44,053 nucleotides of DNA from Candidatus Omnitrophota bacterium (GTDB lineage: Bacteria; Omnitrophota; Gorgyraeia; JABMSB01): the NCBI GenBank assembly GCA_013202205.1, contig JABMSB010000032.1, positions 1 through 44,053 on the forward strand, written 5' to 3'. The first letter of the stretch is position 1; each line of letters begins with the position of its first letter. Under the pieces are notes generated by a model. The model did no database searches, had not been told where the DNA came from, and worked only from the letters and a program-made list of their open reading frames with translations. This document shows, piece by piece, positions 1 to 8,704 of the stretch. Position numbers and translations under genes: made by a program.

Positions 1-512
1 AGGGTTCGAGTGCGATGCCGGACAAGAAGAACCCCATCATCTGCGAACGCGTAACAGGCCTGGCAAGGGTTTTGCGGGGCAACGCCATGGCTGCGATGGA
101 GAACGTCGCGTTGTGGCACGAGAGGGACATTTCACACTCCTCAGTTGAGCGTGTTATAGTGCCGGATTCGACGATACTCTTAGACTATATGCTGGAGAAG
201 ATGGTGGGGGTGGTAGACGGGCTTGTAGTGAAGACCGATAACATGATGGATAATATTAATAAGAATCGGGGCATAATATTCTCACAGAGGGTCTTGCTTG
301 AGCTTATAAATAAGGGGCTCGATCGCTTTAAGGCCTATGACCTGGTTCAGCAGTGCGCGCACACCATGGAAGGCGGGTTCCATTTTAAGGAGGCCCTTAT
401 GAGCAACAATCAGATATGCCGCATATTGACCAAAGAGGAGATAGAGGCTTGTTTCGATATGAAGTATCATACGAAACACGTGGATAGGATATTCAAAAAA
501 GTCGGCATATAG
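1..512 (+). CDS. purB: Adenylosuccinate lyase, C-terminal part (5' end outside window)
   Basis: The reading frame is open from base 3 and already contains the fumarase/aspartase superfamily signature GSSAMPDKKNP at its first residues, so only about the last 170 residues are present. The enzyme removes fumarate from SAICAR and from adenylosuccinate in purine synthesis and acts as a cytosolic homotetramer. The remaining sequence is the end of the long helical bundle and the small C-terminal domain, including an RVTGLARVLRG stretch and a WHERDISHSS stretch typical of PurB. purC follows 28 bases later on the same strand and then purM, so it belongs to a pur operon. The start is cut by the window edge, not by mutation. 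Confidence 0.95.
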   Translation, partial: GSSAMPDKKNPIICERVTGLARVLRGNAMAAMENVALWHERDISHSSVERVIVPDSTILLDYMLEKMVGVVDGLVVKTDNMMDNINKNRGIIFSQRVLLELINKGLDRFKAYDLVQQCAHTMEGGFHFKEALMSNNQICRILTKEEIEACFDMKYHTKHVDRIFKKVGI

Positions 513-540
513 CCGGCAAAGAAAAGGGGAGGGTTAGGGA

Positions 541-1293
541 ATGATGTCACAAAAAAAGTGTGAATCGACTATTCAGAAAGGCGGGGAGATGAAAAAAGGT
601 GAAAAGATATACGAAGGAAAAGCAAAGATAGTCTATAAGACCGATGACCCGGACCTCTTTATCCAGTATTTTAAGGATGATGCCACTGCCTTCGATGCAA
701 CGAAGCGCGGCACGATAATAGGCAAGGGCGTAGTCAATAATAAGGTTTCAGCCAAGCTATTCGAATTGTTGGAATCGAAAGGCATCCCAACACATTTTGT
801 AAAGCTCCTGAGTGATCGAGAGATGCTTATGAAGAGATTAAAGATTATGCCTATAGAGGTGACGGTACGCAACATAACGGCAGGCGGTATGTCCAAAATG
901 CTTGCCATAGAAGAGGGGATAGTCTTAAAAGAGCCTGTGCTTGAGTATCACTATAAAAGGGATGACCTGCATGATCCGCTCTTCAACGAGTACCATATAA
1001 AGGCCTTAGGGTTGGCCACAGATGAAGAGCTTGATAGAGTTGATACGCTATCTTTCGAGATAAATGAGATTTTGAAAGCGTTCTTCTCCGAGCGTAATCT
1101 CGACCTGGTCGATTTCAAGCTGGAATTCGGCAAACATAAAGAGAGGATATTGCTGGGAGACGAAATATCTCCTGATACATGCAGGCTTTGGGAGAAGGGG
1201 ACACGCAAGAAGCTCGATAAGGACCGTTTTCGCAGGGATCTCGGCGGCATAGAAGAGGCGTATCAGGAAGTTTATAAACGGGTTATGGGGTAG
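541..1293 (+). CDS. purC: Phosphoribosylaminoimidazole-succinocarboxamide (SAICAR) synthase
   Basis: PurC joins aspartate to CAIR using ATP. The protein shows the usual N-terminal motif IYEGKAK (about residues 23-29), the RNITAGGM block near residue 110 and the late LVDFKLEFG signature, and its length of about 235-250 residues fits the family. Two starts are possible. ATG at 541 has an excellent Shine-Dalgarno (GGAGGG at 528-533, 7-base spacing) and gives a 16-residue extension. ATG at 589 matches the normal PurC N-terminus (MKKGEKIYEGK) but its purine-rich GGGGAG abuts the start codon with no spacer. I keep the longer form because of its ribosome binding site. The stop is immediately followed by the purM start. 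Confidence 0.95.
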   Translation: MMSQKKCESTIQKGGEMKKGEKIYEGKAKIVYKTDDPDLFIQYFKDDATAFDATKRGTIIGKGVVNNKVSAKLFELLESKGIPTHFVKLLSDREMLMKRLKIMPIEVTVRNITAGGMSKMLAIEEGIVLKEPVLEYHYKRDDLHDPLFNEYHIKALGLATDEELDRVDTLSFEINEILKAFFSERNLDLVDFKLEFGKHKERILLGDEISPDTCRLWEKGTRKKLDKDRFRRDLGGIEEAYQEVYKRVMG

Positions 1294-2298
1294 GTGATGA
1301 AGTCAGGCCTGACATACAAAAAGGCGGGTGTGAACATAGATGAGGCAAACCTCTTTGTGAAGAGGATAATGCCTTTAATTGCCACAACAAAGAGGCGTGG
1401 CGTGCTCGGGAAGATAGGTGGTTTTGGGGGTCTCTTCGACGGCAGATTTGAGGGAATAAGAAATCCGATCCTTGTATCCGGTACCGATGGCGTTGGCACA
1501 AAACTCCTTGTAGCCAAGGAGCTCGGCAAATATGATACGGTAGGCATAGATCTGGTTGCGATGTGCGCTAATGACATTCTTACCTGTGGAGCAGAGCCGC
1601 TCTTCTTTCTCGATTACTTTGCAACAGGCAAGCTCAAAAGATCTATGGCAATAGATGTCGTAAAAGGTATAGCCAGGGGTTGCCGCCAGGCCGGATGTGC
1701 GTTAATAGGAGGTGAGACGGCTGAACTGCCGGGGATGTACAAGGCAGGAGATTTTGATCTGGCCGGTTTCTGCGTTGGGGTAGTAGATAAGAAGAAGGCA
1801 ATAGATGGCAGCGGTATCAAGGTCGGTGATCGCGTAATAGGAATCGCCTCAAGCGGTCTCCACTCAAACGGATTTTCATTAATAAGAAAGGTATTCCGAC
1901 AGAGCGAATTAAAGACAAAATACGCTGCATCCATTCTGAAGCCTACTCAAATATATGTGCGTCCTATCCTCTCGTTAGTCAAAAAATTCAACATAAAAGG
2001 CATATCTCATATTACCGGAGGAGGATTTTACGACAACATACCTCGAGTCCTCCCCAAGGGTAAATCGGTCGCTATCTGCAAAAATAGCTGGCCCGTACCG
2101 TCCATCTTTACCCAGATACAACATCGCGCGAATATCGATGCGCTCGAGATGTTTCGCACTTTCAACATGGGCATAGGTATGGCCCTCATCGTTCGGCAAA
2201 AGGATGCCGGTAAGATAGGACGTCTCCTGCGGCGCTTTAAATTGAAATCCTGGGTAATAGGTGAAGTGGTAAGAGGCAAAGGCGAAGTGATCATATAG
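1294..2298 (+). CDS. purM: Phosphoribosylformylglycinamidine cyclo-ligase (AIR synthase)
   Basis: PurM closes the imidazole ring by converting FGAM to AIR with ATP. The sequence shows GTDGVGTK (residues 63-70), the ATP-binding block around DLVAMCANDILTCGAEPLFF (86-105), GGETAELPGMY and GLHSNGFSL, all standard for AIR synthase. The length of 333-334 residues is normal. It begins directly after the purC stop at a GTG followed at once by ATG (1294 or 1297), so translational coupling with purC is likely. Unusually, the next purine gene (purD) is about 31 kb downstream, beyond a block of glycan genes. Confidence 0.96.
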   Translation: MMKSGLTYKKAGVNIDEANLFVKRIMPLIATTKRRGVLGKIGGFGGLFDGRFEGIRNPILVSGTDGVGTKLLVAKELGKYDTVGIDLVAMCANDILTCGAEPLFFLDYFATGKLKRSMAIDVVKGIARGCRQAGCALIGGETAELPGMYKAGDFDLAGFCVGVVDKKKAIDGSGIKVGDRVIGIASSGLHSNGFSLIRKVFRQSELKTKYAASILKPTQIYVRPILSLVKKFNIKGISHITGGGFYDNIPRVLPKGKSVAICKNSWPVPSIFTQIQHRANIDALEMFRTFNMGIGMALIVRQKDAGKIGRLLRRFKLKSWVIGEVVRGKGEVII

Positions 2299-2324
2299 AT
2301 AATAATGTGGAGGGTCTTTAAGAT

Positions 2325-3257
2325 ATGAAGATATTGGTTACAGGAGCTGCCGGATATATAGGTTCGGTATTAGTACCTGAACTTCTAAGAGAGGGCCACG
2401 AAGTTATTGCGATCGACAACTTTATGTATAACCAAACCTCTTTGCTCGATAGCTGCCATTACGATCAACTGACTCTCCTCCGGGCAGATGCGCGCGATAG
2501 AGAATTGATGTCGAAATATATTAAGGGAGCTGATGCGATCTTTCCTTTAGCCTGTTTAACAGGCGCGCCACTCTGCTCCAAAGATCCCCATGAAGCAAGG
2601 ACGGTCAATCTCGATGCGATCAAGATGGTCGCGGATTTGCGCAGCAAGGGCCAGAAGATAATATTTCCCACCACCAACAGCGGTTATGGTGTTGGGCAAA
2701 AAGGGATTCACTGCACTGAGGAGACCCCGCTTAACCCCATATCCCTTTACGGGAAGTTAAAGCTGGAGGCAGAGAAGATCCTTCTCGATACAGGGGATTG
2801 CATTACACTGAGGCTTGCCACCGTCTTTGGAGTAAGCCCGCGCATGCGCATCGATCTCTTAGTCAATGATTTTGTTTACCGCGCCGTAACGGACAGATAT
2901 CTTGTTCTCTTCCAGGCTCACTTCAAGAGAAACTATATCCACATACGGGATGTTGCCGGGGTATTTATGCATTGTTTGAAACATTATGACGAGATGAAGG
3001 GCGGGCCATATAATGTTGGATTGAGCGATGCAAATCTGAATAAGCGGGAATTGTGCGAAGAGATAAAGAAGCAGATTCCGGACTTCTATTTTGTTGAGTC
3101 AGAAATAGGGGAGGATCCGGATAAAAGAGATTACATTGTTAGCAACGAAAAGATAGAACGCTCAGGTTTTAAACCGAGAGTCTCGCTCAGCGCAGGGATC
3201 TCCGAGCTGATAAAAGGATACCAGTCCATTAGGAAAAACCAGTTTTCCAATATTTGA
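2325..3257 (+). CDS. NAD-dependent epimerase/dehydratase (extended SDR), first gene of the glycan island
   Basis: This is an extended short-chain dehydrogenase acting on a nucleotide sugar. Visible features are the Rossmann glycine motif GAAGYIG (residues 7-13), a Ser in TTNSGYG (116-122), and the active-site Tyr142/Lys146 in SLYGKLK. The length of 310 residues is normal. A GGAGG lies about 11 bases upstream of the ATG. It is followed by a heptose-7-phosphate-kinase-like gene and a nucleotidyltransferase, so a role in making or modifying a GDP-heptose-type sugar is plausible, but the substrate cannot be read from sequence. It marks the left boundary of the glycan genes after purM. Confidence 0.85.
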   Translation: MKILVTGAAGYIGSVLVPELLREGHEVIAIDNFMYNQTSLLDSCHYDQLTLLRADARDRELMSKYIKGADAIFPLACLTGAPLCSKDPHEARTVNLDAIKMVADLRSKGQKIIFPTTNSGYGVGQKGIHCTEETPLNPISLYGKLKLEAEKILLDTGDCITLRLATVFGVSPRMRIDLLVNDFVYRAVTDRYLVLFQAHFKRNYIHIRDVAGVFMHCLKHYDEMKGGPYNVGLSDANLNKRELCEEIKKQIPDFYFVESEIGEDPDKRDYIVSNEKIERSGFKPRVSLSAGISELIKGYQSIRKNQFSNI

Positions 3258-3266
3258 GGTGACAAG

Positions 3267-4271
3267 ATGATCATAAGCAGAACCCCTTTCCGCATCTCCT
3301 TCTTCGGGGGCGGCACAGACTATCCTGTCTGGTACAAGGAGAATGGCGGAGCGGTATTGGCTACGACTATAAATAAATATTGCTATATAAGCTGTCGTTA
3401 TCTGCCGCCGTTCTTCGAGTATAAGTCCCGTATCATATGGTCCAAGATGGAAAAGATAAACCAGGTAGAAGATATCCAACATCCTTCTGTGCGGGAATGC
3501 CTGCGATTTATGAATATAGACAACGGGATAGAGGTCCATCATGACGGGGATCTTCCTGCCCGAACGGGCATGGGTTCAAGCTCAGCCTTCACAGTAGGCC
3601 TATTGCACGCGCTACATGCATTAAAAAGCAATATGCCCACAAAGAGACAACTGGCCCTTGATGCGATACACCTTGAGCAGAATGTGATGAAAGAGAATGT
3701 CGGTTCTCAGGACCAGGCGCAAGCAGCTTTTGGAGGGTTTAACTTGATAGAATTTGGAGGATCGGACCATATTCATGTCAGGCCCGTGATCCTGGAAAAG
3801 GAGAGGTTAAAGAGTTTTCAGGACCATCTCCTGCTCTTCTTTACCGGCTTTACGCGGACGGCCTCCGAAATCGCCGCAGAACAGGTAAAAGCGACTCCCC
3901 ACAAGAAGAAAGAGTTAGGCCAGATGCACGAAATGGTCTATAGGGGTTTAGATATTCTAAATAGCAAAGCAGACTTATGCGACTTTGGAAAATTGTTGCA
4001 TGAGAACTGGTTGATTAAACGCAGCTTATCAGAGAAGATATCGACGGGTATAATCGATGCGATATATTCTGCGGCAAGGGAAGAAGGCGCATTGGGCGGC
4101 AAGCTCCTTGGGGCCGGAGGCGGTGGTTTTATGATCATCTTCGCCCGCCCGGAAGATCACCCTAAAATAAAGAAGAGGTTGGACAATCTTTTGTGCGTAC
4201 CATTTCAATTCGAAACCCTCGGTAGCCAGATTATATTTTACAGTCCCGCTGATTCTTTAGTCAACATATGA
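3267..4271 (+). CDS. hddA: GHMP-family sugar kinase, D-glycero-D-manno-heptose 7-phosphate kinase-like
   Basis: The protein has the GHMP kinase N-terminus RTPFRISFFGGGTDYP (residues 5-20), the phosphate-binding motif PARTGMGSSSA (97-107) and the late GAGGGGF motif near residue 290. The opening 'RISFFGGGTDYP' block is typical of HddA and closely related fucokinase-like enzymes. HddA phosphorylates heptose 7-phosphate at C1 on the route to GDP-D-glycero-alpha-D-manno-heptose. The next gene is a matching sugar-1-phosphate nucleotidyltransferase, overlapping by four bases (ATGA). The isomerase GmhA and phosphatase GmhB that complete this pathway are not in the window. A kinase for another sugar 1-phosphate is the main alternative. 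Confidence 0.8.
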   Translation: MIISRTPFRISFFGGGTDYPVWYKENGGAVLATTINKYCYISCRYLPPFFEYKSRIIWSKMEKINQVEDIQHPSVRECLRFMNIDNGIEVHHDGDLPARTGMGSSSAFTVGLLHALHALKSNMPTKRQLALDAIHLEQNVMKENVGSQDQAQAAFGGFNLIEFGGSDHIHVRPVILEKERLKSFQDHLLLFFTGFTRTASEIAAEQVKATPHKKKELGQMHEMVYRGLDILNSKADLCDFGKLLHENWLIKRSLSEKISTGIIDAIYSAAREEGALGGKLLGAGGGGFMIIFARPEDHPKIKKRLDNLLCVPFQFETLGSQIIFYSPADSLVNI

Positions 4272-4996
4272 GGCCTCCCCTAAAAGATATAGATCTATTC
4301 ATTCTTTGCGGAGGCAAGGGCGAAAGACTTAAATCTGTAGTGGCTGACAGGCCAAAGCCAATGGCCGAAATAGAGGGAGAGCCCTTTCTCAATATCCTGA
4401 TCGATTATGCCGCGGGTTTTGGTTTTAGACGTTTCATACTGGGCATAGGCCATAAAAAAGATTTTATAAAGAATTATTATAGGGAGAATAAGACAAATCT
4501 CGATATACTCTTTTCGGAAGAGGACGAGCCCCTGGGTACGGCAGGGGCTGTAAAGAATGCCGAGAGCATTATAAAGAGTGAGCCTTTTATAGTTATGAAC
4601 GGTGATTCGTTCTGCAAGATAGACTTTAACAGGTTTATCGATTTTTATTTTGAAAGAGAAGCCTCGGTTTGTATCGCGGCCTCTTCTATGGAAGGCGGAG
4701 GCGAATTTGGGGAGATGGTTTTAGACCATGAAGAGAGAATCGTAAGCTTCAATGAGAAAGAGGAACCGAAACGCCTGCCGAGGCACCTTATAAATACAGG
4801 CATATATATCATGGACAGGGCCATCTTTGGCGATATACCTGAGGAAAAAAATATCTCTATGGAGAAGGAGATATTTCCAAATATTCTGCAAAGGGGAGTC
4901 TATGGTTTTTGTATCAGTAAAGAGTTTATAGATATAGGCACTCCCGAACGCCTGAAAAAGGCAAGGGATATAAAGAATACAAAAGGAAACTTATGA
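4268..4996 (+). CDS. hddC: Sugar-1-phosphate nucleotidyltransferase, HddC-like (D-glycero-D-manno-heptose 1-phosphate guanylyltransferase)
   Basis: This is a GT-A-like nucleotidyltransferase. It carries the LCGGKGERL nucleotide-binding motif (residues 13-21), the RPKPMAEI block and a metal-binding MNGDSF near residue 115. A length of 242 residues suits a single-domain enzyme of the HddC/RmlA-like group. It overlaps the GHMP kinase gene by four bases, and that pairing favours HddC, which activates heptose 1-phosphate with GTP. The base used (GTP, CTP or UTP) cannot be told from motifs alone. It also overlaps the next SDR gene by four bases, indicating tight translational coupling of the three. 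Confidence 0.78.
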   Translation: MRPPLKDIDLFILCGGKGERLKSVVADRPKPMAEIEGEPFLNILIDYAAGFGFRRFILGIGHKKDFIKNYYRENKTNLDILFSEEDEPLGTAGAVKNAESIIKSEPFIVMNGDSFCKIDFNRFIDFYFEREASVCIAASSMEGGGEFGEMVLDHEERIVSFNEKEEPKRLPRHLINTGIYIMDRAIFGDIPEEKNISMEKEIFPNILQRGVYGFCISKEFIDIGTPERLKKARDIKNTKGNL

Positions 4997-6012
4997 GCCA
5001 AAAATCGGATAGAGGAAAAATAAGACGGGTCTTCATCACCGGCATTGCAGGTTCGGGCGCAAGTTATCTGGCAGAGTATATATTAAAAGAGCACCCGGGG
5101 GTGGAAGTGCACGGCATATCGAGATGGCACAGCACTTCCAAGAGCGAAAATATAAAAGATATACTCGACAAAATAAGGGTGTATGAGGCCGATCTTATGG
5201 ATTTTGGATCGACCTTCGCTGTTATCAAAAAAGTCAGGCCTGATGCGGTCTTCCATTTAGCTGCGCATGCAAATGTAAGGGCATCTTTTATAACACCTGA
5301 TGTGGTCCTGAAAAATAATATCATCGGAACCTCCAACCTCTTTGAGGCGATAAGGCTTGCAGAGATCGATCCAATAATACAACTATGCAGCACTTCAGAG
5401 GTATATGGACAGGTAGATCCCAAAGATGTTCCCATCAAGGAAGATTGCCCTATGCGGCCGGTAAGTCCATATGCGGTATCAAAGACGGCACAAGACCTGC
5501 TCGGTTTTAGTTATTTTACCAGCTACCAAATGCGTATTATCCGCACACGTATGTTTACATATATCAACCCCAGGCGAGTTGATCTTTTTGCAACCTCCTT
5601 TGCAAGACAGATCGCGCTTATTGAAAGAGGTCTTCAGAAAGAGCTGGTCCATGGGAATCTGGATTCTGTACGTACGATTATAGATGTTAGAGACGCAATG
5701 AGCGCTTACTGGGAGGCGATAGTTCATTGTAAATATGGCGAAGTTTATAATATAGGGGGCACCGTCAGCTTAAAAGTCGGGGATCTCCTCAAGAAGTTAA
5801 TATCTATGAGCAGAAGCAAGATACCCACCAGATGTGACCCGGCATTGCTAAGGCCTGCGGATGTTACATTGCAGATACCATGCGTAGATAAGTTTATTAA
5901 AGAGACGGGATGGAAATCTAAGTATACCGTGGAGGAGAGTTTAGATTTTTTACTTTCTTATTGGCGGAAGAGAACTGAAAAGGAAGCAAGCCTACTCATG
6001 CAGGCAGAATAG
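4993..6012 (+). CDS. GDP-mannose 4,6-dehydratase-like SDR (possible GDP-heptose 4,6-dehydratase)
   Basis: The N-terminal glycine motif GIAGSGASYLAE (residues 17-28) follows the pattern of GDP-mannose 4,6-dehydratase (GITGQDGSYLAE in the family). The catalytic set is present as CSTSEVYG (132-139; Ser/Thr, Glu136) with Tyr160 and Lys164 in SPYAVSK. The reaction would be removal of water across C5-C6 with oxidation at C4 to give a 4-keto-6-deoxy sugar. Directly after hddA/hddC-like genes, a DmhA-type dehydratase acting on GDP-D-glycero-D-manno-heptose is an attractive reading. Ordinary GDP-mannose is the alternative and would feed the SDR and dehydratase genes at 8705-13963. Confidence 0.78.
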   Translation: MSQKSDRGKIRRVFITGIAGSGASYLAEYILKEHPGVEVHGISRWHSTSKSENIKDILDKIRVYEADLMDFGSTFAVIKKVRPDAVFHLAAHANVRASFITPDVVLKNNIIGTSNLFEAIRLAEIDPIIQLCSTSEVYGQVDPKDVPIKEDCPMRPVSPYAVSKTAQDLLGFSYFTSYQMRIIRTRMFTYINPRRVDLFATSFARQIALIERGLQKELVHGNLDSVRTIIDVRDAMSAYWEAIVHCKYGEVYNIGGTVSLKVGDLLKKLISMSRSKIPTRCDPALLRPADVTLQIPCVDKFIKETGWKSKYTVEESLDFLLSYWRKRTEKEASLLMQAE

Positions 6013-6018
6013 GAAGAT

Positions 6019-6723
6019 ATGAAAACAGCACTGCTTATACCGACGTTGGATGAGATAGGCGGCATGAGAGATATAATGCCGCGCATAAAAAGAGAGTGGT
6101 GTGATGAGATCATCATAGTTGACGGGGGGTCGACAGACGGCACCATAGAATACGCCAGAGAGAATGGGTACCATCTTATAAGCCAGAAAAAAAAGGGATT
6201 GAGATGTGCATATACCGAGGCGATAGACCACATAGATTCCGATGTCATTATTACCTTTAGCCCGGACGGAAATTCCATACCGGAGCTTATTCCTCCCCTG
6301 GTAGATAAGATGAAAGAGGGATATGATATGGTCGTGGTCTCACGCTATGCAGATGGGGCCAAGAGTTACGATGATGATATGATCACAGCTTTTGGAAACT
6401 GGATGTTTACCAGGCTCATAAACGTCTTGTTCAGGGCGAAATATACAGACACGTTAGTCATCTTCAGGGCCTATAAGAAGAGCCTTTTAAAGACACTGGA
6501 GCTGGATCGGGACTGCAACTATTCATTGGAAGAGAAGCTCCTGCGCACAAAGATAGGCTTAGAGCCGCTGTTGTCATTACGGTGCGCCAAAAGAAAATTA
6601 AAAGTTGCGGAGATCCCGGGAGACGAGCCCCCCAGGACCAAAGGAAGCAGAAAATTACGCGTCTTCCGTTACGGCGCTGCCCATCTTATTCAGATTTTAA
6701 GAGAATTGTTTTATTGGCGCTGA
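6019..6723 (+). CDS. Glycosyltransferase family 2 (polyprenyl/dolichyl-phosphate sugar synthase-like)
   Basis: This is a single GT-A domain of 234 residues with no membrane segment. It opens with LLIPTLDEIGG and has the nucleotide-binding IIIVDGGSTDGT motif (about residues 31-42), followed by a FSPDGNSIP stretch where DPM1-like enzymes carry their metal-binding Asp residues. The compact size and DPM1-like layout suggest transfer to a lipid carrier or a growing glycan at the inner membrane. It lies six bases after the GMD-like gene and is followed by a radical SAM gene on the same strand. The donor and acceptor are unknown. Confidence 0.82.
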   Translation: MKTALLIPTLDEIGGMRDIMPRIKREWCDEIIIVDGGSTDGTIEYARENGYHLISQKKKGLRCAYTEAIDHIDSDVIITFSPDGNSIPELIPPLVDKMKEGYDMVVVSRYADGAKSYDDDMITAFGNWMFTRLINVLFRAKYTDTLVIFRAYKKSLLKTLELDRDCNYSLEEKLLRTKIGLEPLLSLRCAKRKLKVAEIPGDEPPRTKGSRKLRVFRYGAAHLIQILRELFYWR

Positions 6724-6742
6724 TCCTGGATATATACATGTT

Positions 6743-8692
6743 ATGCATCTAAAAAAGAAAATAAAAGTAGGTACCGTCCAGATAAATAATAGTTTTTCCA
6801 GGCAGAGCTATTTTCCCTATTCTGTTGGGCTTCTTCAGGCTGTTGCCAGAAAATATTTAAAAGAACCGGATAGATTTGAGTTTCTCTTGCCGATCTATTC
6901 AAGGATTTCTGTCGGGAGCGCCCTTGAAAGGCTTTCGGATGCTGATATCGTAGTTTTTAGTCTATATGTATGGAATAAAGAGATCTCCCTGAGGATAGCA
7001 GAAGGGTTAAAACGAAAGAGAAAAGACCTTATCATAGTTTTTGGCGGGCCGCAGGTGCCGGAAAGGGATACCGAGTCCTTTCTGCGCTGCAATCCATTTA
7101 TTGATATAGCCTGCCATGGCGAGGGCGAAACAGTATTTACTGTTTTATTGGAGAAGTCCCTGGGGCGCAACTGGGCGGATGTCCCTTCGATAAGCTATAT
7201 CGACAAAGCAGGAAGATTTCTTCAGACTCCGCCTGGAGAAAGGATAGAGGATCTTAATAAGATCCCTTCTCCATACTTAGATGGGATCTTCGACCCCTTA
7301 ATGGATGCAAATCCTCAGGAAGGATGGGTTGCATTGTGGGAGACCAATAGAGGCTGCCCTTTTTCATGTACCTATTGCGATTGGGGTTCTGCTACAAAGG
7401 ACAAAATATATGCTTACGACATGGAAAGGCTTTTTAGGGAGATAGATTGGTTTAGCAGGAAAAGAATAGAATTTATTTTCTGCTGCGACGCTAACTTTGG
7501 CATCCTGGAGAGAGACAGTGATATTGTCAGGTATATTGTAGAACAAAAAAAACGGTTTGGTTATCCTAAGGCCTTTTCTATTCAGAATACCAAGAATTTT
7601 AAAGAATCTTTATATGAAATGTATAGCCTTCTCTCAGAAAATGGGTTAAATAAAGGCATCTCGCTCTCGTTCCAGTCTCTTAATGAGGATACACTGAGAG
7701 GTATCGGCCGTAAAAACGTATCTATCAGCAACTTTAAAGAGGTTCAGCAAAGATTGACATCTTCCAATACAGAGACCTTTACGGATATCATCCTTGGGCT
7801 GCCAAGTGAGACATATAATAGCTTTGCCGGCGGTGTCTCCTCCCTCATAGAGAACGGCCAGCACAACAGGATACAGTTCAACAATCTATCTATTCTGCCT
7901 AATACTGAAATGGGGGATGTCGAATATCAAAAAAGATTTGGTTTCGACATAGTAGAGGCAAAACTTATAAATATACACGGCAGCCTCACAGCCGATTCGG
8001 TGGAAGAGAAACAGCAATTGGTAGTCGGTACTGATACCATGCCCAAAAATGACTGGATAAGGGCAAGGGCCTTTGGATGGGCAACGGCACTTTTGCACTT
8101 TGATAAAGTTCTGCAGGTAGTTTTTGTCATTTTGAACAAACGCTATTCGATAGAATTCCGTAAGCTGATCGAGATTTTTATGGATATCGATAAGAGATAC
8201 CCTATTTTGAAATCTATCAATTCGTTTTTTATCGACAAAGCCGCTGATATCCAAAACGGCGGGTCTGAATTTTGCGAGTCAAAAGAATGGCTTAATATCT
8301 GGTGGCCTGCCGATGAATTGATATTAATAAAACTTTGCACAGAAGGTATGCTGGACGAGTTTTATAAAGAGGCCGGGTCTTTAATCGAGGATTATCTGAA
8401 AAAGAGCCATCTTTCTGAATACGAAGGCCTTCTTCACGAATCTATCCTTTTGAATAGAGAGTTGATAAAGCTGCCATTTCAGGAAGATGATAGAGATATA
8501 CATTTATCTTATAATATATGGGATGTCTATCGAGCGTTCTTAAAGGGGGCGGACACCCCGCTAAAAGAAGGTGATTATTCTTATAAAATAGACCGCACAA
8601 GCAGCAAGTGGTCCTCATGGGAAGAGTGGTGCAGAGAGGTTATATGGTATGGCAATAAGAGAGGGGTATATCTTTACAACGTAAAAAAGTAA
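6743..8692 (+). CDS. Cobalamin-binding radical SAM protein, long C-terminal extension
   Basis: This 649-residue protein has an N-terminal B12-binding-like alpha/beta domain (roughly residues 8-170, with VVFSLYVWN and IIVFGGPQVPE), then a radical SAM core with Cys205/Cys209/Cys212 in RGCPFSCTYCDWG binding the 4Fe-4S cluster. About 200 residues after the barrel form a largely helical tail I do not recognise. Class B radical SAM enzymes of this layout typically methylate unactivated carbons, though other outcomes exist. The start ATG at 6743 has only a weak ribosome binding site. Sitting among sugar genes, it may modify a glycan or lipid carrier; this is inference. It is one of three such proteins in the island. 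Confidence 0.85.
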   Translation: MHLKKKIKVGTVQINNSFSRQSYFPYSVGLLQAVARKYLKEPDRFEFLLPIYSRISVGSALERLSDADIVVFSLYVWNKEISLRIAEGLKRKRKDLIIVFGGPQVPERDTESFLRCNPFIDIACHGEGETVFTVLLEKSLGRNWADVPSISYIDKAGRFLQTPPGERIEDLNKIPSPYLDGIFDPLMDANPQEGWVALWETNRGCPFSCTYCDWGSATKDKIYAYDMERLFREIDWFSRKRIEFIFCCDANFGILERDSDIVRYIVEQKKRFGYPKAFSIQNTKNFKESLYEMYSLLSENGLNKGISLSFQSLNEDTLRGIGRKNVSISNFKEVQQRLTSSNTETFTDIILGLPSETYNSFAGGVSSLIENGQHNRIQFNNLSILPNTEMGDVEYQKRFGFDIVEAKLINIHGSLTADSVEEKQQLVVGTDTMPKNDWIRARAFGWATALLHFDKVLQVVFVILNKRYSIEFRKLIEIFMDIDKRYPILKSINSFFIDKAADIQNGGSEFCESKEWLNIWWPADELILIKLCTEGMLDEFYKEAGSLIEDYLKKSHLSEYEGLLHESILLNRELIKLPFQEDDRDIHLSYNIWDVYRAFLKGADTPLKEGDYSYKIDRTSSKWSSWEEWCREVIWYGNKRGVYLYNVKK

Positions 8693-8704
8693 AAGGCGAA
8701 CGCA

